From: Aquisalimonas sp.
GTDB taxonomy: Bacteria > Pseudomonadota > Gammaproteobacteria > Nitrococcales > Aquisalimonadaceae
Assembly: GCA_007126095.1 (NCBI GenBank)
Contig: SLBZ01000061.1
Coordinates: forward strand, 45,111-109,110
DNA: 64,000 bases
Direction of reading: 5' to 3'
Shown here one piece after another: positions 25,654 through 32,982 of this stretch. Below the pieces are notes generated by a model. The model was not told the DNA's origin and searched no databases. It was given only the letters and a program-made list of their open reading frames with translations. Each line of letters begins with the position of its first letter. The stretch's first letter is position 1. Position numbers and translations under genes: made by a program.

Positions 25654-26817
25654 ATGAACAGTCCTTCGGTCCCGGAAACAATGGCGGCAATGGTGCTCAC
25701 CGGGCACGGGGGCATCGACCGGCTGGAGTACCGGCAGGACTGGCCGGTGCCGAAACCCGCGGCGGGCGAGGTGCTGGTCAAGGTCACCGCCACCGCCAAG
25801 AACAACACCGACCGCAAGGCGCGGGAGGGGCTGTATCCGGTCAAGGACAAGGGCGATACCGTCTCGTTCCAGGTGGGCGGTGCGCCCACGTTCACCTTTC
25901 CGCGCATCCAGGGCGCCGACGTGGCCGGCCGCGTGGTCGCGGTAGGCGAGGGCGTGGATGCCGGCCGCATCGCGGAGCGCGGCCTGCTGGACTTCAACCT
26001 GTACGCCGACCAGCGCCGGGACATCAACCTCACCCCCGACTACTACGGCCACGGCGCCGATGGTGGGTTTGCCGAGTACATTACCGTGCCGTCGGATCAG
26101 TTTCACGCCGTGGCGAACCCGGAGCTCGCGGATGCCGAGCTGGCCGCCATGGGGATGTGCTCGTACCAGACCGGGCTGCACATGCTGAACGCGGCCGGTG
26201 TGACGGCCGGGGAGCGGGTGCTGATCACCGGCGCCTCCGGTGGCGTGGGCACGGCCATGATCCAGCTCTGCCGCATCATGGGCGCGATTCCCTATGCCCT
26301 GAGCCAGCCGGACAAGGCCGATGCGTTGCTGGCTCTGGGGGCCGAGGACGTGCTCGATCGCTCCGAGATGGCCGACTTCGAGCAGCGGGTGCGCGCGGTC
26401 ACCGGAGGCCGGCCCATCGACGCCGTGATGGATCTGGCCGGCGGCGACATGACCGACCGCTTCATCGACACCATGATCTTCGACATGGGCGCCCGCAGTA
26501 CCTACCCCCGGCTCAGCATCGCCGGGGCGAGCGCCGGCAACGTCAGCGAGATCATGTGGACACGGATCTACCTGTATCAGGTGCAGATCTTCGGTGTCTC
26601 CCACGGCACGCGGGACGAGGCCGAGCAGCTGGTGGCGTGGATCTGCTCCGGACAGCTGCGGCCGGTGCTGCACGCGGCCTTTCCGCTGTCGCAGCTGCAC
26701 GAGGCCGAGACCTATTTCACCCGCCGTGGCAGCAACTACCTGGGCAAGATCGTGATCGTGCCCGATTCCGAGTGGCAGGAGCACGGCGCGCCCTACGCGC
26801 TGAAGGGGACCGAATGA
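25654..26817 (+). CDS. MDR-superfamily NAD(P)-dependent oxidoreductase
   Basis: This 387-residue medium-chain dehydrogenase/reductase has a GroES-like N-terminal domain and a Rossmann domain with the nucleotide loop VLITGASGGVGTAMIQL (about 190-206). The catalytic zinc Cys/His pattern is not evident, which points toward the quinone oxidoreductase/crotonyl reductase side of the family. GGAGGAG upstream sets the start at 25654. The stop overlaps the next ATG (ATGA), so it is translationally coupled to a proline-racemase-family enzyme and they probably act on the same pathway. Confidence 0.86.
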   Translation: MNSPSVPETMAAMVLTGHGGIDRLEYRQDWPVPKPAAGEVLVKVTATAKNNTDRKAREGLYPVKDKGDTVSFQVGGAPTFTFPRIQGADVAGRVVAVGEGVDAGRIAERGLLDFNLYADQRRDINLTPDYYGHGADGGFAEYITVPSDQFHAVANPELADAELAAMGMCSYQTGLHMLNAAGVTAGERVLITGASGGVGTAMIQLCRIMGAIPYALSQPDKADALLALGAEDVLDRSEMADFEQRVRAVTGGRPIDAVMDLAGGDMTDRFIDTMIFDMGARSTYPRLSIAGASAGNVSEIMWTRIYLYQVQIFGVSHGTRDEAEQLVAWICSGQLRPVLHAAFPLSQLHEAETYFTRRGSNYLGKIVIVPDSEWQEHGAPYALKGTE

Positions 26818-27851
26818 CCGACGAACTGACCATCCAGCTCATGGACACCCACGCCGGCGGCGATGTCAGCCGCATCGTCACCGGCGGCATCGAGCCGTTG
26901 CCGGGCGCCACGGTGCGCGAGCAGATGGAGTACCTGTGCGATGACGCCGACGGCCTGCGCCGCCTGTTGCTGGAGGAGCCCTACGGCATCCCGGAAATGT
27001 CGGTGGATCTCATCGTGCCGGCCACGGACCCCCGGGCCAGTGCCGGCTACATCATCATGGAAGTCATGGGCTATCCCATTTACTCCGGCTCGAACACGAT
27101 CTGCACAGCGACCGCGCTGCTGGAAAGCGGCGTCGTACCTAAACAGGAGGGGCACCAGCAGTTCACGCTGGAGGCCCCCGCCGGGCTGGTGAAGGTCGAC
27201 GCCCGGGTGGAGAACGGCGTGGTCGAGGCCATCACCTGCGAAGGGCTGCCGAGCTATATCGACACCTACCGCGACACCATTGACGTGCCCGGACTCGGTG
27301 ACGTCACCTACAGCGTGGCGTACAGCGGTGGCTTCTACGCGCTGGTGGATGCCACTGAACTGGGTTTCGACCTGACCCTGGACGAAGAGTCGCGTCTGTC
27401 CGCCTGCGCCCATGCGATCGTGGAAGCCATCCAGGCGCAGCGCGGGTTCCATCACTACACCCTGGGTGATGTGGGTCCGCTGCCGTTCCTGCACTTCATG
27501 GGGCCCGTGGAGGCGGTGACCGGTGGGTTCTACCGCTCCCGGTCGGCCACCTACGTACATCCCGGCGTGATCTGCCGCAGCACCACCGGTACCGGCACCT
27601 CGGCGCGGCTGGCCCTGATGCACCACGAAGGCCGCATCCGGCCCGGCGACCGGCTGGAGACGGTGTCGCTGCGCGAGACAGGCTTCATCGGCGAGTTCAC
27701 GGGCACCCGCCAGGAGGGGGAGCAGTCGGTGGTGGAGAACCGGATCACCGGCAAGGGTTACGTGCTGACCCGCTCGGACGTGGTGGTGAACTGCGCTGAC
27801 CCCATGGTGGATTGCGCCAGCCTCCGGCACATTCTCAGCAGCGCCCGTTGA
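26814..27851 (+). CDS. proline racemase/hydroxyproline dehydratase family protein, Ser/Thr type
   Basis: This 345-residue protein has the two-domain proline racemase fold. The first catalytic site, normally MCGHGT, reads YSGSNTI, so the cysteine is replaced by Ser and the histidine by Ser. The second, normally SPCGTGT, reads STTGTGTSAR, giving Thr. Both racemisation cysteines are therefore missing and simple proline racemase activity is unlikely. A dehydratase or other lyase reaction on a hydroxyproline-like substrate is possible (Thr at the second site is known in trans-3-hydroxyproline dehydratases). The start overlaps the upstream oxidoreductase stop. Confidence 0.85.
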   Translation: MTDELTIQLMDTHAGGDVSRIVTGGIEPLPGATVREQMEYLCDDADGLRRLLLEEPYGIPEMSVDLIVPATDPRASAGYIIMEVMGYPIYSGSNTICTATALLESGVVPKQEGHQQFTLEAPAGLVKVDARVENGVVEAITCEGLPSYIDTYRDTIDVPGLGDVTYSVAYSGGFYALVDATELGFDLTLDEESRLSACAHAIVEAIQAQRGFHHYTLGDVGPLPFLHFMGPVEAVTGGFYRSRSATYVHPGVICRSTTGTGTSARLALMHHEGRIRPGDRLETVSLRETGFIGEFTGTRQEGEQSVVENRITGKGYVLTRSDVVVNCADPMVDCASLRHILSSAR

Positions 27852-27887
27852 ACATGCCGGCCCGGCGTCGGCCCAGCGCTGCTTTCC

Positions 27888-29012
27888 ATGGCCGGCCCTG
27901 TCCGGCGATACTGGCGGGATGATCCCCTGACTGGCGAACCCACATTGAAGACGAAGCGCTGGCGTTGGCGTCGATTCTGGCTCTACCTGCTCGTGCCGGT
28001 GGTGGTCGTTGCGCTGATCGTCACTGCCTGGACCTGGTGGGCGGAGGAAAACCCCCAGAAGGAGCGCGAGCTGCGGGTGCAGTTGCACGAGGAGCTCCAG
28101 CAGCGATTCCCGGAGCACATGACGCTGCCCGAGAGCCGGCGCGGGTTCGTTCCGCGTACGGGGGACAGGGATGCGGACCGTCCGCCGGACGTGATTCTGA
28201 TTCACGGGCTCGATGAACCGGGCGATATCTGGGACGACCTGGTGCCGGTGCTGGATGCCGCCGGCATCCATGCCTGGGAATTCCGTTACCCCAACGATCA
28301 GGCGGTGGACCGCAGCACTGATCTGCTTGCGGATTACTGGCGGGAGTTGCCGGCCGACCATGATGTGGTGCTGATTGGCCACAGCATGGGCGGGCTGGTC
28401 ATTCGCGACTTCGTCTCGCGCTGGCGCCATCCCGCGGATGGCGATCCCGCCGTGGACGGTGCCCGCGTCCACGGCACGGTGCTGGTGGGAACACCGAACC
28501 ACGGCTCCGAGTGGGCGCGGCTGAGGGTCTGGCTGGGGCTGCGGGAGTTTTTTGCCTCCATCCCTGATGACGACTTCTCGCTCTTTGCCAGCCTGCAGGA
28601 AGGCACGGGCGCTGCGAAAATCGATCTCCGGCCGGGCAGTGAATTCCTCACCGATCTCAATGCGCGCCCGTGGCCGGAGGAGGTGCCGGTGCGCATCATC
28701 GGCGGCGTCCTTGGCGGGCCGGATCCCGATGTCATCGGCGGCATCAGCAGCATTGCCGCGGAGCTGGATGCCGAGGATTGGCCACGGGATTTCGAGTCAT
28801 GGTGGTTCGGCCTGGGCGAAGAGCTTGGCGACGGCGTCGTGCCCGTGGATTCCCTGTCGCTGGCGGGCGCGCCGCCGCCGGCCATGGTGTCCGCCTCGCA
28901 CCGTGGCCTGCTCTCGCGCACCCTGATCTCCGATGAGGAGCCGCCCGCGATCCCCCTGATCATGGACCTGCTGGCCGAATGGCAGGTGGTGGAGGAGGAG
29001 GCGGACGGGTAA
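27888..29012 (+). CDS. membrane-anchored alpha/beta hydrolase (lipase-like)
   Basis: This 374-residue protein has an Arg/Trp-rich N-terminus and one membrane helix (about 30-50), then an alpha/beta hydrolase domain facing the periplasm. The oxyanion region is ILIHGLDEPGDIWDDL, the nucleophile elbow is GHSMGG, and a late Asp (LGDGVVPVDS) and His (SASHRGLL) complete a triad. It resembles PGAP1/lipase-type hydrolases acting on lipid esters. The ATG at 27888 lacks a clear ribosome binding site; a TTG near 27944 would give a shorter cytoplasmic tail. Confidence 0.8.
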   Translation: MAGPVRRYWRDDPLTGEPTLKTKRWRWRRFWLYLLVPVVVVALIVTAWTWWAEENPQKERELRVQLHEELQQRFPEHMTLPESRRGFVPRTGDRDADRPPDVILIHGLDEPGDIWDDLVPVLDAAGIHAWEFRYPNDQAVDRSTDLLADYWRELPADHDVVLIGHSMGGLVIRDFVSRWRHPADGDPAVDGARVHGTVLVGTPNHGSEWARLRVWLGLREFFASIPDDDFSLFASLQEGTGAAKIDLRPGSEFLTDLNARPWPEEVPVRIIGGVLGGPDPDVIGGISSIAAELDAEDWPRDFESWWFGLGEELGDGVVPVDSLSLAGAPPPAMVSASHRGLLSRTLISDEEPPAIPLIMDLLAEWQVVEEEADG

Positions 29013-29027
29013 CCGGTTGCGTCGACC

Positions 29028-29606
29028 TTACGGAGCCTCGCGGCCGAGCGAGTAGAACTCCGGGTTCGGCCGCATGGAGGCCATGTTGGCCAGTCGGTTG
29101 CTCATGGCGAAGAAGGCCGCCACTGCGCCGATATCCCAGATGTCGTCCTGGCTGAAGCCGTGCTCTTCCAGGCGCGCCCGGTCGCTGTCGTCGATTTCGC
29201 CGGAGCGCAGCGCAACCTTCATGGCGTAGTCGAGCATGGCGCGCTGGCGGGGAGAGATGTCCGCCTTGCGGTAGTTGATGGCCACCTGATCCGCCAGCAG
29301 TGGGTCCTTCGCCCGGATGCGGAGGATTGCGCCGTGAGCCACAACGCAGTATTGGCAGCTGTTGGCGCCGGAGGTGGCCACGACGATCATTTCGCGCTCC
29401 GCCTTGCTCAGACCGCTGTCCGACTCCATGAGCGCGTCGTGATAGGCGAAGAACGCCCGGAACTCGTCGGGCCGGTGTGCCAGGGCGAGAAACACGTTCG
29501 GCACGAACCCCGATTTCTCCTGGACCGCGAGTATGCGCTCGCGGATGTCCTCGGGCAGAGTGTTGATATCCGGTACCGGAAAACGGCTGACGGGCTGTTC
29601 GCTCAT
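29028..29606 (-). CDS. AhpD-like carboxymuconolactone decarboxylase family, peroxidase-related
   Basis: This 192-residue protein has the AhpD-type redox motif SCQYCVVAHG (CxxC with downstream His) within the helical CMD fold, and a start (PVPDINTLPEDIRERI) typical of the peroxidase-related subfamily. It probably reduces peroxides with a thiol cofactor. GGAG upstream supports the start at 29606. Convergent with the hydrolase gene. Confidence 0.86.
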   Translation of the reverse strand: MSEQPVSRFPVPDINTLPEDIRERILAVQEKSGFVPNVFLALAHRPDEFRAFFAYHDALMESDSGLSKAEREMIVVATSGANSCQYCVVAHGAILRIRAKDPLLADQVAINYRKADISPRQRAMLDYAMKVALRSGEIDDSDRARLEEHGFSQDDIWDIGAVAAFFAMSNRLANMASMRPNPEFYSLGREAP

Positions 29607-29706
29607 GTTGGGCTCCTGGTTGTCGATGGACCGCGGACGACCCATCATAGAACAACCATCTCATCAGCGCCGCCCTGGTGGCGGCATCAGCAAGCAGGAG
29701 CGGCTC

Positions 29707-30306
29707 ATGCACGATGCGAACAGGGTGCTGGATTACTGGTTCGGCAATGAACCGGACGACGGGCGGCTTGCCGACCAGCGCGCGCCACTGTGGTGGTCCA
29801 AGAACGTGGACACGGATGCGGAGATCCGCGATCGGTTCGAGCCGCTGGTGCTTGCGGCGGAGCGTGGCGAGCTGGCCGACTGGGAAGCCACTCCGGAGGG
29901 TCGGCTGGCGTTGGTCATTCTCACCGACCAGTTCCCGCGCAACATCTACCGCGACACGGCGGACGCATTCCGCTTTGACAGTCTCGCCCGCCAGCACTGC
30001 CTCGACGGCATGCGCCTTGGGCAGGACCGGGGGCTGCGCCCGGTACAGCGGGTGTTCTGGTACATGCCGCTGGAGCACTCCGAGGCGCTGGACCACCAGG
30101 AGCAGAGCGTGGCGCTGTTCCGGGAACTGGCGCAGGAGGTGCATGCTCCGCTCACGTCGACTTTCGAGTATTTCCTGGATTTCGCCATCCGTCACCAGGA
30201 GATCATCCAGCGGTTCGGGCGCTTTCCCCACCGCAACTCTATCCTCGGACGACCCTCCACCGACGACGAACTGGCGTTTCTGCAACAGCCAGGATCGTCT
30301 TTCTGA
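29707..30306 (+). CDS. DUF924 family protein
   Basis: This 199-residue protein matches the DUF924 pattern throughout: VLDYWFG, WW-K-VDTDAEIRDRF, LALVILTDQFPRNIYR, FWYMPLEHSE and RFGRFPHRNSILGR. The fold is TPR-like and helical; the biochemical role is not established. AGGAGCGG precedes the ATG. Its start region is divergent from the AhpD-like gene with 100 bp between them. Confidence 0.88.
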   Translation: MHDANRVLDYWFGNEPDDGRLADQRAPLWWSKNVDTDAEIRDRFEPLVLAAERGELADWEATPEGRLALVILTDQFPRNIYRDTADAFRFDSLARQHCLDGMRLGQDRGLRPVQRVFWYMPLEHSEALDHQEQSVALFRELAQEVHAPLTSTFEYFLDFAIRHQEIIQRFGRFPHRNSILGRPSTDDELAFLQQPGSSF

Positions 30307-30544
30307 ACACGTCGTGTTTCATCCGTGCGACACATCGCGCCGACCCGGCTGCGGGGCTGCCCATCCGCGTCAGCCGGGTGACGCGCCGTGTCTGCTGCGA
30401 GCGTGTGAAAGTGGGTTCTGGCGGTGGTGTCCCGCGCCTGAAGCCGCGGTGTGATGCGGTTTTCCGGTGTGAATGCGAGTCTGGCGCAAGTCTTGCTGTA
30501 GCAAACAGGACGGCAGCAGGTGCCTGGCGACGGAGGTGCGGTCC

Positions 30545-30916
30545 ATGAAGCGCAATCCCATGGACAGGTATGGCGACCCCGGTGGGTGGGGCGGCGGTGC
30601 AACGCCGGTGACCCCCGAGACGATTGTCCAGGACCGGTTTCGCTATCGTGAGACGGGCGGCGAGAGTTCCGTTTGCGCGCGGGAGGGGTTCGTGCCGGCG
30701 TTCCGGGACGAGGAAACCGGGGCAGTCTACCGCGCGTGTTTCCGCGACGGCCGGCCGGCGCCCATGCACCTGCTCGACGGGCTGCCCGACGATGTGGTTC
30801 TGAGCCGTGATGACCAGGGGCGGGCCATCGCGGTCAAGCCGTCGCTCACGTCCGGTTTTCTGCTGAGCGGCTGCTTCTACAGTCGCGCAGAGGCAGCCGC
30901 GGCCGTCATCACCTAG
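30545..30916 (+). CDS. hypothetical protein
   Basis: I do not recognise this 123-residue protein. It is soluble, starts MKRNPMDRYGDPGGWGGG, and contains two cysteines (AREGF context and SGCFYS near the end). GGAGGTG lies at ideal spacing upstream of the ATG, which supports translation. The 238 bases between it and the DUF924 gene contain no recognisable feature. It is convergent with a small periplasmic protein gene. Confidence 0.55.
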   Translation: MKRNPMDRYGDPGGWGGGATPVTPETIVQDRFRYRETGGESSVCAREGFVPAFRDEETGAVYRACFRDGRPAPMHLLDGLPDDVVLSRDDQGRAIAVKPSLTSGFLLSGCFYSRAEAAAAVIT

Positions 30917-30932
30917 TTGGATGCCGTGAGCC

Positions 30933-31184
30933 TTAGATGCCGAGTTCCTTCTTGGCCTCTTCGAGCTTTTCCATGGCGCGATCGTGATCGCCTTCCTCGT
31001 GGTACTGCTCGCCTTCATCACGGAGCGCCTGCGCGCGTTCCAGAACGTCGGCCTCAATGTGGCTGTCCACGTCGTCCCCCTTCAGCACTTCGTCGACCTC
31101 CTCGATGAGGCCGGGGCAACCGTGGGCCATGACTGTGCCTGAGAACAGCGCGGCGAATGCTGCGGCAAGGGTGGCACGAAACAT
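30933..31184 (-). CDS. small periplasmic helical protein
   Basis: This 83-residue product has a signal peptide ending near VMAHG and an acidic, strongly helical mature part (ERAQALRDEGEQYHEEGD then KLEEAKKELGI) resembling a single TPR-like or coiled helical hairpin. GAGGAGACGCCC lies before the ATG. Family unnamed; a structural or binding role in the periplasm is inferred from composition only. Confidence 0.65.
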   Translation of the reverse strand: MFRATLAAAFAALFSGTVMAHGCPGLIEEVDEVLKGDDVDSHIEADVLERAQALRDEGEQYHEEGDHDRAMEKLEEAKKELGI

Positions 31185-31349
31185 GGGCGTCTCCTCATCA
31201 TGTCGTTGTCACGTCCTTTCAAGCTAGCATGTAACAGCGGTTTTGAAACCCTGGCACAGGCGCTGGAACGAACTGTCACGGAAATCGGGAGCCGTGATGC
31301 GCTAGCGTGGCAGGATGTTGGCCCGCTGGTGAGACAGGAGCGCCGGATC

Positions 31350-31835
31350 ATGCCCATCGAGAACGAAATGCAGCATCTGCACCGTTGCGTTGAACTGGCC
31401 GCCGAGGCCCTGGATGCGGGGGATGAGCCGTTCGGCTCTGTGCTCGTGGACGCCGACGGTCGGGTGTTGATGGAGGATCGCAACCGCATCGCCGGTGGTG
31501 ACAGCACCCGACACCCCGAGTTTGCCCTGGCGCGGTGGGCGGCCGAGAACCTGTCACCGGAGGAACGGGCGGCCGCCACGGTGTTCACTTCCGGCGAACA
31601 CTGCCCAATGTGTGCCGCGGCGCACGCCTGGGTCGGGCTCGGGCGGATCGTCTACGTGAGCTCCTCCGCGCAATTGATGGAGTGGCTGTCCGAGCTGGGG
31701 GTGCCGGCGCCGCCGGTGCGGCCGTTGCCCGTCCAGTCGGTGGCGCCGGAGGTGATCGTCGAAGGGCCTGTCGCCGGATTGGCGGATGCGGTGCGGGACC
31801 TGCAGCGCCGCTATCACGGTGCGCATCAGACGTGA
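31350..31835 (+). CDS. cytidine/deoxycytidylate deaminase-fold nucleoside deaminase
   Basis: This 161-residue protein has the zinc deaminase motifs HPE (His55, Glu57) and HCPMC (Cys85, Cys88), and the substrate element GDEPFGSVLVD. It belongs to the guanine deaminase/TadA-like branch; presence of the HPEF variant and a divergent C-terminus argues against TadA itself. The start at 31350 is preceded by GGAGCG; an upstream in-frame ATG at 31200 overlaps the divergent gene's promoter region and is less likely. Confidence 0.85.
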   Translation: MPIENEMQHLHRCVELAAEALDAGDEPFGSVLVDADGRVLMEDRNRIAGGDSTRHPEFALARWAAENLSPEERAAATVFTSGEHCPMCAAAHAWVGLGRIVYVSSSAQLMEWLSELGVPAPPVRPLPVQSVAPEVIVEGPVAGLADAVRDLQRRYHGAHQT

Positions 31836-31904
31836 ATCTGCCCCCTGCCGGACAGCCGGGATTTCCGGTAAACTGATGACCTTGAAATCAATTCAGCGAC
31901 GATC

Positions 31905-31997
31905 ATGATCACCGCGACCCGCAAACTTCTCTGCCATAACGCCTGTCTGTGGCATTACCAGTACCCCGAAGACATCAAGCCCATCCCCGGGCTTTAG
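31905..31997 (+). CDS. candidate 30-residue peptide
   Basis: An ATG at 31905 opens a 30-codon frame with a mid-section CHNACLWHYQYPEDIKPI and ending IPGL. The composition (Cys, His, Trp, Tyr clusters) is unlike random GC-rich translation. No good Shine-Dalgarno is visible, so it could be leaderless or a regulatory leader for the CDF transporter starting 87 bp downstream. Treat as a candidate; the metal-binding look of CHNAC and HYQY is inference. Confidence 0.4.
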   Translation: MITATRKLLCHNACLWHYQYPEDIKPIPGL

Positions 31998-32083
31998 GTT
32001 CCCGCACGCCTGAGTTTTTATCCGTCGATTCAGCGGCGCGCCTTCATGGCTGCGCCCCCTGTTGATGTGCGTGTGGAGGACAC

Positions 32084-32980
32084 ATGTGGACCCTGTATCG
32101 CGTCGAGCGGCGTCTGCTCGGCTGTTCCATGGCGGCGAGTTTCGGCCTCGCCGTGCTCGGTTTCGTCATTGCGGGCCTGTCCGGTTCGCAGGCGGTCTTT
32201 TTCGATGCCCTGTATTCCATTGCCGGCCTGGTGACCACCTGGGTGGGTCTGCTTGTTGTCGGGCGTGTTGGTCGCCACTCCGCGGCCTATCCCTTCGGGC
32301 AGTACGGTTTCGAGCCCCTGTATAACGTGGTCCAGGGACTGGTGCTGGCTGCCGTTTGCGCCATCGCCGCCTGGCAGGGGGTGGTGGCCCTGCTGTCGGG
32401 TGGTCGTGACGTGGAGCTTGGCCTGGCTCTCGTCTATTCCCTGGTCGCCATGGTGCTGGCGGTGTGGCTTGGCCGACTGCTTGCCCGTGCAAGCCGGCGG
32501 ATCAACTCGCCCGTCATCCAGCTGGAAGCGGTGGCGTTCCGGCTCGACGCCTGGATGAGCGGCACGGTTGCGGTCGGTTTGCTGGGCGGCGTAGCGCTCA
32601 AGGCGGCAGGATATGAATCGCTTGCCGGTTACGTGGATCCGCTGCTGGTGCTGATCATCATGCTACTGGTGGTGTGGACGCCATTGCGGCTGGTGTACGA
32701 CAACCTCCAGGAACTGCTCTCCCGGGCGCCGGAGCACGCGGTGGTGGAGGCGGTACAGCACCGTGTGGCCACGGCTGTCGGTTACGGCCCGTGGCGCCTG
32801 TCCGATACGCGGGTGACCAAGTACGGCCGTACCCTGTTCGTGACCGTCAGCGTCACGGTCCCGCGCAGTGTCGACGCGGTCTCGGTATCAGGCCTGGCGG
32901 AGCTGCGCCGGCGGATCCACCGCGGCGTGCGCGCCTACTGGCCCGGGGCGGAAGTGGAGATCGATCTGGGGGTGAGTTGA
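32084..32980 (+). CDS. cation diffusion facilitator-family transporter with atypical metal site
   Basis: This 298-residue protein has six predicted membrane helices and a C-terminal cytoplasmic ferredoxin-like domain, the CDF layout. The TM2 site reads FFDALYSI (Asp then Ser where a second Asp is usual) and the TM5 site reads AFRLDAWMSG (Ala where His is usual, Asp kept). Half of the four transport-site ligands of YiiP-type transporters are thus missing, suggesting a different ion or altered function. Ribosome binding: GAGGACAC before the ATG. Confidence 0.82.
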   Translation: MWTLYRVERRLLGCSMAASFGLAVLGFVIAGLSGSQAVFFDALYSIAGLVTTWVGLLVVGRVGRHSAAYPFGQYGFEPLYNVVQGLVLAAVCAIAAWQGVVALLSGGRDVELGLALVYSLVAMVLAVWLGRLLARASRRINSPVIQLEAVAFRLDAWMSGTVAVGLLGGVALKAAGYESLAGYVDPLLVLIIMLLVVWTPLRLVYDNLQELLSRAPEHAVVEAVQHRVATAVGYGPWRLSDTRVTKYGRTLFVTVSVTVPRSVDAVSVSGLAELRRRIHRGVRAYWPGAEVEIDLGVS

Positions 32981-32982
32981 GT

